DNA of 64,000 nt from Bacteroidia bacterium (GCA_030427865.1 JAUICK010000002.1:1-64000); one strand, 5' to 3'. Shown: positions 54,385 through 62,669, counted from the stretch's first letter. Numbers and translations: made by a program. The notes: generated from the letters alone by a model not told the origin.

Positions 54385-55344
54385 TTAAAAGCAATCGATG
54401 ACCATTTGTGCAACTCTTAACGCTTCTGTTCCTTGACTTAGTGTAACTATAGGTGTGCTATTATTATGAATAGCATCAGCAAAAGTTTCTAATTCATCTA
54501 AAATTGCATTGTTGTTTTCTACCTCTGGATTTTCAAAATAAATTTGTTTTTTAACTCCTTCTGCATTTTGAAGAATCATTGCAAATTCATCTGGATTTTT
54601 AGGTACATCTTGCATTCTTACAACTTCAGATTCTTTGCTTAAAAAGTTTACAGAAATGTATGCGTCTTTTTGAAAAAACCTTGATTTACGCATGTTTTTC
54701 ATTGAAATTCTGCTGGCAGTTAAATTTGCAACACAGCCGTTTTCGAACTCAATTCTTGCGTTAGCTATATCTGGAGTATCAGAAATTACTGAAACACCAC
54801 TTGCATGAACATTTTTTACTTTAGATTTTACTACAGATAAGATAATATCTATATCATGAATCATTAGATCTAAAACTACTGGAACATCTGTTCCTCTTGG
54901 ATTAAATTCTGCTAATCTATGTGTTTCAATAAACATAGGATTATCAATCATACTTTTAACAGCTGTAAAAGCAGGATTAAAGCGTTCTACATGCCCAACC
55001 TGACCTAAAACATGGTGCTGACTTGCTAAGGTTTTTAATGCTTCTGCTTCTAAAACGGTTTTGGTAATTGGTTTTTCAATAAAAATATGACGTCCTTTTT
55101 TGATGGCTTTTTTTGCGCAATCGAAATGCGATAAGGTAGGAGTTACAATATCTACAACATCCACAGCATCAATTAAATCGTCTATAGAATTAAAAGATGT
55201 GTAACCAAATTCTTCAGCAACATTTTTTGCGTTTTTTTCAGAAGGATCATAGAAACCAACTAAATTATATTTTTCGGATTGTTGTAGTAAACGTAAATGA
55301 ATTTTACCTAAATGACCTGCACCTAAAACTCCAGCTTTTAACAT
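54385..55344 (-). CDS. Gfo/Idh/MocA family NAD(P)-dependent oxidoreductase
   Basis: This 319-residue two-domain enzyme has a Rossmann N-domain (MLKAGVLGAGHLGKIHLRLLQQ, VDIVTPTLSHFDCAKKAIKKGRHIFIEKPIT, with the EKP motif that carries the catalytic lysine) and a C-terminal beta-sheet domain (DLMIHDIDIILSVV with the conserved HD, GCVANLTASRIS). The family acts on sugars, sugar nucleotides or amino-sugars; the DLMIHDIDI region and the cluster with coenzyme A metabolism do not define the substrate. The start at 55344 (MLKAGVLGAG) is chosen because a -7 element at 55393-55400 would overlap the longer reading frame from 55395. It heads a four-gene operon. Confidence 0.93.
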   Translation of the reverse strand: MLKAGVLGAGHLGKIHLRLLQQSEKYNLVGFYDPSEKNAKNVAEEFGYTSFNSIDDLIDAVDVVDIVTPTLSHFDCAKKAIKKGRHIFIEKPITKTVLEAEALKTLASQHHVLGQVGHVERFNPAFTAVKSMIDNPMFIETHRLAEFNPRGTDVPVVLDLMIHDIDIILSVVKSKVKNVHASGVSVISDTPDIANARIEFENGCVANLTASRISMKNMRKSRFFQKDAYISVNFLSKESEVVRMQDVPKNPDEFAMILQNAEGVKKQIYFENPEVENNNAILDELETFADAIHNNSTPIVTLSQGTEALRVAQMVIDCF

Positions 55345-55392
55345 AAATAATTGTTTTTGTGTATTTTCCGATTTTAAAAATTGGAACGCTAA

Positions 55393-55400
55393 CAAAGATA
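55393..55400 (-). promoter_or_regulatory. -7 promoter element of the Gfo/Idh operon
   Basis: TATCTTTG on the minus strand is a full match, 48 nt before the start at 55344. It faces the pcm promoter element at 55448-55455. Confidence 0.55.
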
Positions 55401-55447
55401 CAATTTTATGCCTACTTATATAGATTTATTCCTATTTTTAGAGTTCA

Positions 55448-55455
55448 TAAATTTG
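55448..55455 (+). promoter_or_regulatory. -7 promoter element of pcm
   Basis: TAAATTTG lies inside the longer pcm reading frame and 6 nt before an in-frame TTG at 55462. It suggests transcription, and therefore translation, starts later than the ATG at 55408. Confidence 0.45.
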
Positions 55456-55461
55456 TTAAAA

Positions 55462-56103
55462 TTGAGAGATACTTCTAAACATCAAGGACTTAGAAATCAG
55501 CTTGCTAAGATATTACAAGCTAAAGGTATTGCTAATAAAGATGTGCTTAATGCAATTCGTAAAATTCCTCGCCATTTGTTTATTGATAGTAGTTTTGAGT
55601 CTCATGCTTATCAAGATAAAGCGTTTCCAATTGCAGCAGAACAAACTATTTCTCAGCCATATACTGTTGCTTTTCAAACTCAAACCTTAGCTATTAAATC
55701 TGGTGAAAAAGTATTAGAAATTGGTACAGGTTCTGGTTACCAAACTGCAGTTTTGTTAGAATTAAAAGCGGAAGTATATTCTATAGAAAGACAACACGAG
55801 CTGTTTAAAAAAACATCTAACTTTTTACCCAAGTTAGGATACAAACCCAAGAAATTTATTTTTGGTGATGGATATAAAGGTTTTCCGGAACAAGCTCCTT
55901 TTAATAAAATTATTGTTACAGCTGGTGCTCCTTTTGTTCCTAAGTCGTTATTGTCTCAATTAAAAGTAGGAGGGAAGTTGTTGATTCCTGTGGGTGATAA
56001 AACCCAGATTATGACGTTGTTTATCCGAAAATCTGCAAAAGAATTCGAAAAACACGAATTAGGTGATTTTGCTTTTGTGCCAATGTTAGAAGAGAGAAAT
56101 TAG
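55462..56103 (+). CDS. pcm: Protein-L-isoaspartate O-methyltransferase
   Basis: Pcm methylates abnormal L-isoaspartyl residues with S-adenosylmethionine as a first step of protein repair. Motifs: RKIPRHLFIDSSFESHAYQDKAFPIAAEQTISQPYTVAFQT, the SAM-binding VLEIGTGSGYQTAVLLEL, and FNKIIVTAGAPFVPKSLLSQLKVGGKLLIPVG. With the TTG at 55462 the protein has 213 residues and begins RDTSKHQGLRNQL, which fits flavobacterial homologues. The frame is open back to an ATG at 55408 (231 residues), but a -7 element at 55448-55455 lies within that extension. The start remains the weak point of the call; the identity is sure. Confidence 0.95.
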   Translation: MRDTSKHQGLRNQLAKILQAKGIANKDVLNAIRKIPRHLFIDSSFESHAYQDKAFPIAAEQTISQPYTVAFQTQTLAIKSGEKVLEIGTGSGYQTAVLLELKAEVYSIERQHELFKKTSNFLPKLGYKPKKFIFGDGYKGFPEQAPFNKIIVTAGAPFVPKSLLSQLKVGGKLLIPVGDKTQIMTLFIRKSAKEFEKHELGDFAFVPMLEERN

Positions 56104-56157
56104 TTTTAAAGTAACAAAGTCGCAAAGTTGTTGAGTGAATTTTTTTTCATTTTTGTT

Positions 56158-56227
56158 AAAAACTAAAAACTAAAAACTAAAAACTAAAAACTAAAAACTA
56201 AAAACTAAAAACTAAAAACTAAAAACT
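56158..56227. repeat. Heptanucleotide tandem repeat, 10 copies of AAAAACT
   Basis: Exactly ten perfect units of AAAAACT (70 bp) sit between the convergent genes pcm and the DUF2147 gene. The last unit reaches into the stop codon of the DUF2147 gene (56226-56228). The unit is 7 bp, not a multiple of three, and the array has no interruptions. Confidence 0.98.
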
Positions 56228-56651
56228 ACTCAGCTCTTGTCCAATAGGCAGTTTTTCCAATCAAAGCAAAACCAATATAACCTCTAATTTTTAATTTATT
56301 TGGTTCTTCTAATTTGATGTAGCATTTGTAAACCTTTCCATTTCTTGGATCTAAAATTTTACCTCCAGACCATTCATCATCATCTTTTTCTAAACCTGTT
56401 AAGATATTTAAACCTAAAATCGGTTGGTTTTTATTTTTTCCTTTGCACAAATCGCATACTGCATTTTTTCGATTAGGGTTTTTAATTTCTACCACTTTTG
56501 CAAATGCTTTTCCATCTTTTTTATAGACTTCTATAACAGAATCTACCTCTCCAGTATCTTCGTTAGTTGAATGCCACTTACCAAAAATAGTTTGTGCGTT
56601 TATTGAAAATGATATCGATAAAAATAGTAGTGTAAAAAGTGTTTTTTTCAT
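56226..56651 (-). CDS. DUF2147 family secreted protein
   Basis: This 141-residue protein has a signal peptide (MKKTLFTLLFLSISFSINAQ) and the DUF2147 core: IFGKWHSTNEDTGEVDSVIEVYKKDGKAFAKVVEI, NAVCDLCKGKNKNQPILGLNILTGLEKDDDEWSGGKILDPRNGKVYKCYI, and IRGYIGFALIGKTAYWTR. The CDLCKG pair and a later Cys may bind metal. The family is a lipocalin-like barrel of unknown role. The start at 56651 follows the kdsC stop by 1 nt, and the longer frame (from 56669) would overlap kdsC. Its stop lies at the edge of the heptamer repeat. Confidence 0.92.
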   Translation of the reverse strand: MKKTLFTLLFLSISFSINAQTIFGKWHSTNEDTGEVDSVIEVYKKDGKAFAKVVEIKNPNRKNAVCDLCKGKNKNQPILGLNILTGLEKDDDEWSGGKILDPRNGKVYKCYIKLEEPNKLKIRGYIGFALIGKTAYWTRAE

Positions 56652-56652
56652 A

Positions 56653-57180
56653 TCAATCATATTTAGCATTAAAATTATTATCCCATTTTTCTTGAACTTT
56701 TAAAATTTGTTCAATAACGTCTCTCACGCATCCTTCCCCACCTTTTTTATCAGAAATATATTTAGAAATACTTTGAATTTCTGATGCTGCATCATTAGGG
56801 CAACAAGGCATTCCTACTAGTTTCATTACTGGGGAATCTGGAATATCATCGCCCATATATAACACGTTTTCTGGTTGTAAACTATACTTTTTGACCAATT
56901 CATTATACTGTTGAATTTTATCGTGAGCACCTAAATAAATGTCTTTAATTCCCAAATTTGCCAATCGAGTTCGTACACCTTCGTTTTTTCCGCCAGAAAT
57001 AATACAAACAGTAAATCCTTTATCTACTGCCGTTTTTAAGGCATATCCATCTTTAATGTTCATATTTCTAACCAACTCTCCATTAGGCATTATGGTTACT
57101 AATCCGTTTGTAAGAACCCCATCTACATCAAAAATTAAAGTGGTAATATTATGTAATAACTGTTTGTAACTAATTTCCAT
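56653..57180 (-). CDS. kdsC: KDO-8-phosphate phosphatase KdsC-like HAD hydrolase
   Basis: This 175-residue HAD-IIIA phosphatase should convert KDO-8-phosphate to KDO for the LPS inner core. Motifs: DVDGVLTNGLVTIMPNGELVRNMNIKDGYALKTA (nucleophile and acid Asp), IISGGKNEGV, LGAHDKIQQYNEL and YMGDDIPDSPVM (motif IV). The C-terminal tail KKGGEGCVRDVIEQIL is the tetramer-forming, active-site tail of KdsC. It overlaps the DUF2520 gene by 11 bp and precedes DUF2147, so the three form one operon. Confidence 0.93.
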   Translation of the reverse strand: MEISYKQLLHNITTLIFDVDGVLTNGLVTIMPNGELVRNMNIKDGYALKTAVDKGFTVCIISGGKNEGVRTRLANLGIKDIYLGAHDKIQQYNELVKKYSLQPENVLYMGDDIPDSPVMKLVGMPCCPNDAASEIQSISKYISDKKGGEGCVRDVIEQILKVQEKWDNNFNAKYD

Positions 57181-57865
57181 TTTGGATTGATTTTGTTAAG
57201 ATTTTATAGATATTTTGTTGCTTTTTATCCAACAAATCTAAATGATTTTTTATTGTTTTTTTATCATTTCGAATTGCAGGACCAGTTTGTGCTTTCTTAG
57301 GTGATAACAATTGAATTTTTGAGGCAGTTTCAAGAATTAAAGGTTGCAAAATTTCAAAAGGAACATTATGTTCTTCGCAAATATCATTCCCAATTTTATA
57401 CAAATGATTCGTAAAATTATTTACAAAAACTGCTGATACATGCAATGCTTTTCGTTGTTTAGAGTCAATTTGATGCACTTTTTTACCTATCGATTTTGCT
57501 AATTTCTCAAGGATTTTATAATCATCGTTATTTTCAGCTTCTAAGCAAAATGGAACTTGAGAAAAGTCAATTTCTTTCTCTTTAGAAAAGGTTTGTAACA
57601 TATAGAAAACACCTTTTCTTTTTGAGTTATTTAATTCATTCATTCTGCAAGCGCCAGAAGTATGTACAACAAGATTTGTATTAATTTTTGATGAAACGTC
57701 TGCAATGGCATCATCAGAAACTGCAATAATGGTAATATCTGCTTTTGGAATATTTTCTAACTTTCTGGAATTGATTTGTGTAACTTTAATTTCATCAACT
57801 TTTAAAAAAGCATTTTTTAGATGAAAAGCTACATTTCCATTTCCTACAAGTAAAACTGATATCAT
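57170..57865 (-). CDS. Rossmann-like/DUF2520 oxidoreductase-type protein
   Basis: This 231-residue protein has an N-terminal NAD(P)-binding Rossmann domain (ISVLLVGNGNVAFHLKNAFL, with GNGNVA in place of GxGxxG, then ADITIIAVSDDAIADVSSKI and VVHTSGACRMNEL) and the helical DUF2520 domain (KALHVSAVFVNNFTNHLYKIG, LETASKIQLLSPKKAQTGPAIRND). The layout resembles ketopantoate reductase/6-phosphogluconate dehydrogenase-like enzymes, but the substrate is unknown. In flavobacteria it is regularly the first gene before kdsC, as here. Confidence 0.92.
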   Translation of the reverse strand: MISVLLVGNGNVAFHLKNAFLKVDEIKVTQINSRKLENIPKADITIIAVSDDAIADVSSKINTNLVVHTSGACRMNELNNSKRKGVFYMLQTFSKEKEIDFSQVPFCLEAENNDDYKILEKLAKSIGKKVHQIDSKQRKALHVSAVFVNNFTNHLYKIGNDICEEHNVPFEILQPLILETASKIQLLSPKKAQTGPAIRNDKKTIKNHLDLLDKKQQNIYKILTKSIQNGN

Positions 57866-57940
57866 AAAACGAAGATATTGAAATTATGAATAAGATTTAG
57901 ATTTGGTTTTCTTAAATTAGCTGATGTAAATTATTTATCG

Positions 57941-58501
57941 TTGAAAAAAGAAATTAGAATACCTTTCAATAAGGTTAAACTTGTATTATTTTTATTAGGA
58001 AGTATTTTGCTTGTTGTTGTTGGAATATATTTTATAACCTATCAACCAGATTTAAATAATGGAGTAAGAACAAAACACAATACTTGGGGAAGATTTTTAG
58101 GCTCTTTTTTTGTAGGATTTATAACTGTATTATTTTTTGGAGCGATAGCGATAACTTTATTAAAAAAAATATTTTTAGATAGCTACTCAGTTCTAATAAG
58201 AAAGAGTGATTTAATTGATAACTCAGTTGGAATTTCAAAAAAGAAAATATTATTTTCTGACATAACAACTACTTCAATTATGAAATTTGGTAGTAACGAA
58301 TTTATTTTTATTTACCTCTCTAATCCTAAAGAATACATTAATAATCAGAAAAATTTTTTTGATAAATTTTTAATGAAATTAAATAATAGGTTTTATAATA
58401 CACCAATTATGATTAATAAACACGCTGTTAAGTATAATTTTGAAGAGCTTCACAGTTTACTTAAAAATGAAATTCAAAATTATAAAAGAAATAATGAATA
58501 A
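57941..58501 (+). CDS. STM3941 family membrane protein
   Basis: This 186-residue protein has two helices, about 13-32 (KLVLFLLGSILLVVVGIYFI) and 51-72 (FLGSFFVGFITVLFFGAIAITLL), followed by a cytoplasmic PH-like domain (SYSVLIRKSDLIDNSVGISKKKILFSDITTTSIMKFGSNEFIFIYLSNPKEYI). This matches the STM3941 family, whose function is unknown. The start is TTG at 57941; no ATG or GTG is available before the first helix. The last 8 bp overlap the next gene. Gene length and base composition are typical of the region. Confidence 0.85.
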   Translation: MKKEIRIPFNKVKLVLFLLGSILLVVVGIYFITYQPDLNNGVRTKHNTWGRFLGSFFVGFITVLFFGAIAITLLKKIFLDSYSVLIRKSDLIDNSVGISKKKILFSDITTTSIMKFGSNEFIFIYLSNPKEYINNQKNFFDKFLMKLNNRFYNTPIMINKHAVKYNFEELHSLLKNEIQNYKRNNE

Positions 58502-59645
58502 AAAATTAGGAATAAATACAACTTGTGTTCACGTTGGTGAAGTAAAAGACCAACAGTTTAAAGGAGCAGTTTCGCCAATTTATCCTTCCACTTCTTATGC
58601 TTTTGAGGGTGTTGATGTAAAACGTTATCCACGTTATTTCAATACACCAAACCAAGAAATGTTGCATAAAAAAATTGCAGCTTTAGAAAAAACAGAAGAT
58701 GCATTGATTTTTGGTTCTGGAATGGCGGCAATTTCTTCGGCTTTGTTTGCTTTTTTACAAAAAGGAGATCATGTAATAATTCAACAAGTTATTTATGGTG
58801 GAACTTTCAATCTAATTGTTTCTGAATTTGATAAATACGGAATCGAATATTCTTTTACAGAATCTGATAAAGTGGAAGATTTTCAACCTTTAATCAAAAA
58901 AAATACAAAGATTTTATACATAGAAACTCCTTCAAACCCATTATTGGGAATTACGGATATGCAAGCAATATCAGCTTTAGCAAAAGAAAATGGAATTTTA
59001 ACTATGATTGATAATACGTTTGCATCACCAATTAATCAAAACCCAGTAGATTTTGGCATAGATATTATGCTACATTCTGCCACTAAATATATGGGTGGTC
59101 ATTCAGATATTTCTGCTGGAGCAATTGCAGCTTCTGCAGTTCATATTGAACAAATCTGGAAAACTGCTATTAATTTTGGTGGAAATTTAAGCGATCAAAC
59201 CGTTTGGTTATTAGAAAGAAGTTTAAAAACATTGAACTTACGTGTAAAAGAGCAAACGAAAAATGCTCAAGTAATGGCTGAATATTTAGAAAATAATTCA
59301 AACATTGATTCTGTTTTTTACCCTGGGTTAAAAAGCCATCCACAATATGAATTGGCAAAAAAACAAATGAAAGGTTTTGGAGCAATGTTATCTTTTGAAC
59401 TTAAAGAAGGAATTGATACAATGCAATTTCAAAATAGTTTACAATTAATAAAACCTTCCATGAGTTTAGCAGGATTAGAAAGTACAACTGTAAGTCCTGC
59501 GCAAACTACACATGCATTATTAAGTGAAGAAGAGCGTTTAGAAAGAGGAATTAAAGCTGGATTGATAAGATTCTCTGTGGGAATTGAAGAAACAGAAGAT
59601 TTAATTGCTGATATAGAACAAGCTATAAAAAAAGCAAAGAATTAA
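58494..59645 (+). CDS. Trans-sulfuration PLP enzyme (cystathionine gamma-synthase/lyase, methionine gamma-lyase type)
   Basis: This 383-residue PLP-dependent enzyme of the Cys/Met metabolism family has NTTCVHVGEVKDQQFKGAVSPIYPSTSYAFEG, EDALIFGSGMAAISSALFAFLQKGDHVI, DNTFASPINQNPVDFGIDIMLHSATKYMGGHSDISAGAI (the PLP lysine in SATKYMGGH) and SMSLAGLESTTVSPAQTTHALLSEEER. The usual YSRxxNPT at the substrate site is here YPRYFNTPNQ. By eye I cannot decide between synthase, lyase and gamma-lyase. I set the start at 58494 (MNKKLGINTTC) because the longer frame from 58440 lies within the upstream gene. Its last codons encode half of the SLC13 terminator. Confidence 0.92.
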   Translation: MNKKLGINTTCVHVGEVKDQQFKGAVSPIYPSTSYAFEGVDVKRYPRYFNTPNQEMLHKKIAALEKTEDALIFGSGMAAISSALFAFLQKGDHVIIQQVIYGGTFNLIVSEFDKYGIEYSFTESDKVEDFQPLIKKNTKILYIETPSNPLLGITDMQAISALAKENGILTMIDNTFASPINQNPVDFGIDIMLHSATKYMGGHSDISAGAIAASAVHIEQIWKTAINFGGNLSDQTVWLLERSLKTLNLRVKEQTKNAQVMAEYLENNSNIDSVFYPGLKSHPQYELAKKQMKGFGAMLSFELKEGIDTMQFQNSLQLIKPSMSLAGLESTTVSPAQTTHALLSEEERLERGIKAGLIRFSVGIEETEDLIADIEQAIKKAKN

Positions 59646-59661
59646 TTAAATTCTTTGCTTT
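59631..59661 (-). terminator. Terminator of the SLC13 gene, overlapping the end of the convergent PLP gene
   Basis: AAAGCAAAGAATT (59631-59643) pairs over 13 bp with AATTCTTTGCTTT (59649-59661), loop 5 nt. On the minus strand it is followed by TTTTATAG, after a T-run that begins inside the arm. The left arm is part of the coding sequence (KAKN-stop) of the gene at 58494. Confidence 0.85.
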
Positions 59662-59683
59662 AAATAAACTGTAATAGTTATAC

Positions 59684-61522
59684 TTAAAAAGGCCAAATAA
59701 TTGGAACTAATAATAATGTTGTAATTATAAAAAGGATTAAAAGAGGTAATCCTACTTTAAAATAATCCATAAATTTATAATCACCAGAACTCATAACCAT
59801 TGCATTTGTTGTAGTACCTATTGGAGTTAAAAATGCTGTTGATGCACTAATAGCAACAGTAATTAATAAAGGTTCAGGAGAAATGCCTATGGTACTTGCA
59901 GCTAAAAGGACAATTGGTGCCATTAAAACTGCTGTTGCAGAGTTGTTTATAAATTGACTAAAAGTAGTGGTTAGTATAAAGATTCCTGCTAATAATAAAG
60001 TTGGATTGTCTTTTCCTAAAAAACTAATTAAAGAATTCGAAATCATTTCTGCTGCACCTGTTTTCTGAATAGCAACTCCCATAGGAATCATTGCTGCAAT
60101 CATTACCACACTTGTAAAACTAATGCTTTTATAGGCTTTTGTAAATGGTACACAACCAGAAAATAAAACTATACCTGCAGAAATTAATGCAGCAATTGCT
60201 CCTGGCACAATTTTAGCAACTAATAAAACAATCATTAAAACTAATGCACCCAAAGCGATGTATGATTTTGGAGTTAACTTATCAACATCTTTTAGCATTT
60301 CTTCTGGGCTACCAACAACAACAATGTTTTTATGTTGATCTTTTAATTTTTCGATATCTTCCCAAGCACCTCTAATAATAAAGCTATCACCGGCATTTAC
60401 TCTTATTTCTTCTTCTAAATAAGGTTCTCTATTTCTTGAAGCAGCTAATAATTGAATTCCATATCTTTTAAAATATTCTTTCACTTTTATTCTTCTACCA
60501 ACTAATAACGACTTTGGAGTTATTAAAACTTCTGCCATACCAACTTCTTGATTTATTAAATTGTGTCTTAATTCACTTTTAGCTGATTCTTTTGGTAAAA
60601 GACCCAATCTAAATTTAATCATCATTTTGTTAATATCTTCTGTGTTTCCCTTTACAGTTATAATATCATGGTATCTTAAATCTGTATCGTAATCTGGAAA
60701 TTCTATAAAAGGCTGTGTACCTTTTAATCTGTTAGGATGTCTTCTTTTTAAACGAATTACATTTATTTTAAATTCATTTTCTAAATCCCAATCTTCTAAT
60801 CGCGTACCAATTAATTTAGAAACAGAACGTATTCTTAATTGATAATAATCATTATCTATTTGATAGGCTTCAATCCATTCGTGTAAAGTAGAGTCAATAT
60901 TAATAGGTTTGTTATTGGTTTTGTTTTTTGGTAAAATTTTAAAACCTATATATCTAAAATATACTAAAGCTATAATGAGCAAAGGCAGACCAATTAAGCC
61001 AAATTCAAAGAAAGAAAAACCTTCAAATCCAGCATCAATTAAAGCATTATTTGCAATGATATTAGGAGGTGTTCCTGTTAAAGTTAACAAACCACCAGTG
61101 TTAGAGCCAAATGCTACCGGAATTAATATTTTAGAGGGCATAGTACCAATACTCCAAGCAGAAGAAATGGTGGCAGGTAATAAAGTGGCAACAGTACCAG
61201 TGTTACTTACAAAACCAGATAAAACACCAGAACCTAACGTAATAATTACTAATAGTTTTGGTACACTTTTACCCGCTAATTTAATAAGTTTTTTACCAGC
61301 CAAAGCTGTCCAACCAGTTTGTGATAATCCTTCTCCAATAATAAAAAGAGCAGCAATCATAATCACTGTTGGGTTGCTAAAACCACTTAGTGTTTCAGAT
61401 AAATTTAAAATTCCGCATAAAAATAAACTTAACATAGAGACAAGAGCTATTACATCTGGCGAATATTTACCCCAAACAAATAATCCTATGGTGATTGTTA
61501 GAATAATGAGCATTAAAATCAT
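59684..61522 (-). CDS. SLC13/DASS-type anion permease with two TrkA-C domains
   Basis: This 612-residue inner-membrane transporter has two sets of helices around two cytoplasmic TrkA-C (RCK_C) domains (about 215-300 and 315-395, e.g. YDTDLRYHDIITVKGNTEDINKMMIKF and NAGDSFIIRGAWEDIEKL). Family motifs are SNTGTVATLLP, FGSNTGGLLTLTGTPPNIIANNALI and, in the second half, FINNSATAVLMAPIVLL with STAFLTPIGTTTNAMV. This subgroup transports sulfate, dicarboxylates or other anions, often with sodium. It is monocistronic. A 14-bp palindrome lies 71 bp upstream, and a -7-like element (TTACTTTG, one mismatch) at about 61560-61567. Confidence 0.92.
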   Translation of the reverse strand: MILMLIILTITIGLFVWGKYSPDVIALVSMLSLFLCGILNLSETLSGFSNPTVIMIAALFIIGEGLSQTGWTALAGKKLIKLAGKSVPKLLVIITLGSGVLSGFVSNTGTVATLLPATISSAWSIGTMPSKILIPVAFGSNTGGLLTLTGTPPNIIANNALIDAGFEGFSFFEFGLIGLPLLIIALVYFRYIGFKILPKNKTNNKPINIDSTLHEWIEAYQIDNDYYQLRIRSVSKLIGTRLEDWDLENEFKINVIRLKRRHPNRLKGTQPFIEFPDYDTDLRYHDIITVKGNTEDINKMMIKFRLGLLPKESAKSELRHNLINQEVGMAEVLITPKSLLVGRRIKVKEYFKRYGIQLLAASRNREPYLEEEIRVNAGDSFIIRGAWEDIEKLKDQHKNIVVVGSPEEMLKDVDKLTPKSYIALGALVLMIVLLVAKIVPGAIAALISAGIVLFSGCVPFTKAYKSISFTSVVMIAAMIPMGVAIQKTGAAEMISNSLISFLGKDNPTLLLAGIFILTTTFSQFINNSATAVLMAPIVLLAASTIGISPEPLLITVAISASTAFLTPIGTTTNAMVMSSGDYKFMDYFKVGLPLLILFIITTLLLVPIIWPF

Positions 61523-61592
61523 ATTTTTTTAAATTTAGTATAGTGTATTTTTGTTTTCAAAGTAAAATTATAACCAATGTTAACGGGGTTTT

Positions 61593-61606
61593 ATGATATA
61601 TATCAT
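61593..61606. promoter_or_regulatory. Crp/Fnr-like palindrome upstream of the SLC13 permease
   Basis: ATGATATATATCAT is a perfect 14-bp palindrome with the TGAT-N4-ATCA core of Crp/Fnr-family sites. It lies about 45 nt upstream of the start of transcription that the imperfect -7 element would give. Confidence 0.4.
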
Positions 61607-61808
61607 TACTTTTTAATTAATCTAATTTTTATGATTATCACAAAATAATAAGTGTAAATTACCTAAAAAAATATACGAAATCGAAATAGGAATATTAGCT
61701 TTTTAAATTATCTATCTAAAAAGGTTATTTTTGATTTTTAGAATGATGTCTTTTGTTTTTTTGAGATTAAAATATTGACATTATAAAAGTAATTTATAAA
61801 ATTAAATA

Positions 61809-62528
61809 TTGATGAAATTAGATATTTTAGCATTTGGTGCGCATCCAGATGATGTGGAATTAGGTTGTGGAGCAACAATTGCAAAAGAAGTTGCTTTGGG
61901 AAAAAAAGTTGGTATTGTAGATTTAACCAGAGGAGAATTGGGTACTCGTGGTTCTGCAGATTTAAGAGATAAAGAATCAGCAAGAGCAGCTAAAATTTTA
62001 GGGGTATTTGCACGAGAAAATCTATCTTTTGACGATGGTTTTTTTGTAAATGATAAAAAACATCAATTTGAAATTATTAAAATGATTCGCAAATATCAAC
62101 CAGAAATTGTATTATGTAACGCTATTGACGATAGGCATATAGATCATCCAAAAGGAAGTAGCTTGGTTTCAGATGCTTGTTTTTTAAGTGGATTGCTAAA
62201 AATAGAAACAGAATTAGAAGGGAAATTGCAAGAACATTGGAGGCCAAAACAAGTATATCATTACATACAATGGAAAAATATAAAACCAGATTTTGTGCTG
62301 GATGTTACTGGTTTTATTGAAAAAAAATCAGAAGCAGTTTTAGCGTATTCTTCGCAGTTTTATGATCCTAAAAGTAACGAACCAGAAACACCTATAACCA
62401 GTAAAAACTTTATAGATAGTATTAATTATAGGGCAAGAGATTTAGGAAGATTAATTGGCGTAGAATATGCAGAAGGTTTTACATCAGAGCGTTACGTTGC
62501 TGTAGAAAGTTTAGATAAATTAATTTGA
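61809..62528 (+). CDS. bshB1: Bacillithiol biosynthesis deacetylase BshB1
   Basis: BshB1 removes the acetyl group of GlcNAc-malate in bacillithiol synthesis. The 239-residue LmbE/PIG-L-fold zinc enzyme has LDILAFGAHPDDVELGCGATIAKEVALGKKVGIVDLTRGELGTRGS (zinc ligands HPDD), FDDGFF, RKYQPEIVLCNAIDDRHIDHPKGSSLVSDACFLSGL (HxDH zinc site), and RARDLGRLIGVEYAEGF. It is monocistronic. Bacillithiol is the main low-molecular-weight thiol of many Bacteroidota, which ties this gene to the DinB-like protein, tpx and oxyR of the window. Confidence 0.95.
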   Translation: MMKLDILAFGAHPDDVELGCGATIAKEVALGKKVGIVDLTRGELGTRGSADLRDKESARAAKILGVFARENLSFDDGFFVNDKKHQFEIIKMIRKYQPEIVLCNAIDDRHIDHPKGSSLVSDACFLSGLLKIETELEGKLQEHWRPKQVYHYIQWKNIKPDFVLDVTGFIEKKSEAVLAYSSQFYDPKSNEPETPITSKNFIDSINYRARDLGRLIGVEYAEGFTSERYVAVESLDKLI

Positions 62529-62558
62529 TTTTTTATTTCTTAAAAAAAGAAAAAGAAT

Positions 62559-62566
62559 TATATTTG
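62559..62566 (+). promoter_or_regulatory. -7 promoter element of tRNA-His
   Basis: TATATTTG is a full TAnnTTTG match and ends 18 nt before the mature 5' end of the tRNA. Confidence 0.5.
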
Positions 62567-62584
62567 CATCCGCTAATAGCAAAT

Positions 62585-62659
62585 GGTGATTGTAGCTCAG
62601 CTGGTTAGAGCGCCGGATTGTGGTTCCGGAGGTCGCCGGTTCGAAACCGGTCTTTCACC
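62585..62659 (+). tRNA. tRNA-His (anticodon GTG)
   Basis: The cloverleaf has G-1 at 62585, acceptor GTGATTG (62586-62592), D-stem GCTC/GAGC, anticodon stem CCGGA/TCCGG with loop TTGTGGT (anticodon GTG at 62620-62622), T-arm GCCGG-TTCGAAA-CCGGT and acceptor 3' strand CTTTCAC, with discriminator C pairing to G-1, as in all tRNA-His. The CCA end is not encoded. Two adjacent U-U oppositions occur in the lower acceptor stem (positions 5-68 and 6-67). A terminator follows after 10 nt. Confidence 0.96.
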
Positions 62660-62669
62660 CAAAAATGCA

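Noticed and set aside
56158..56227. Heptamer array as a CRISPR-like locus
   Set aside because: The units are directly adjacent with no spacers and no cas genes are present, so it is a simple tandem repeat.
60909..61532. 207-codon reading frame antisense to the SLC13 permease
   Set aside because: It is a shadow of a well-supported gene. Its composition (Pro/Lys-rich, no domain) reflects the opposite strand of hydrophobic codons.
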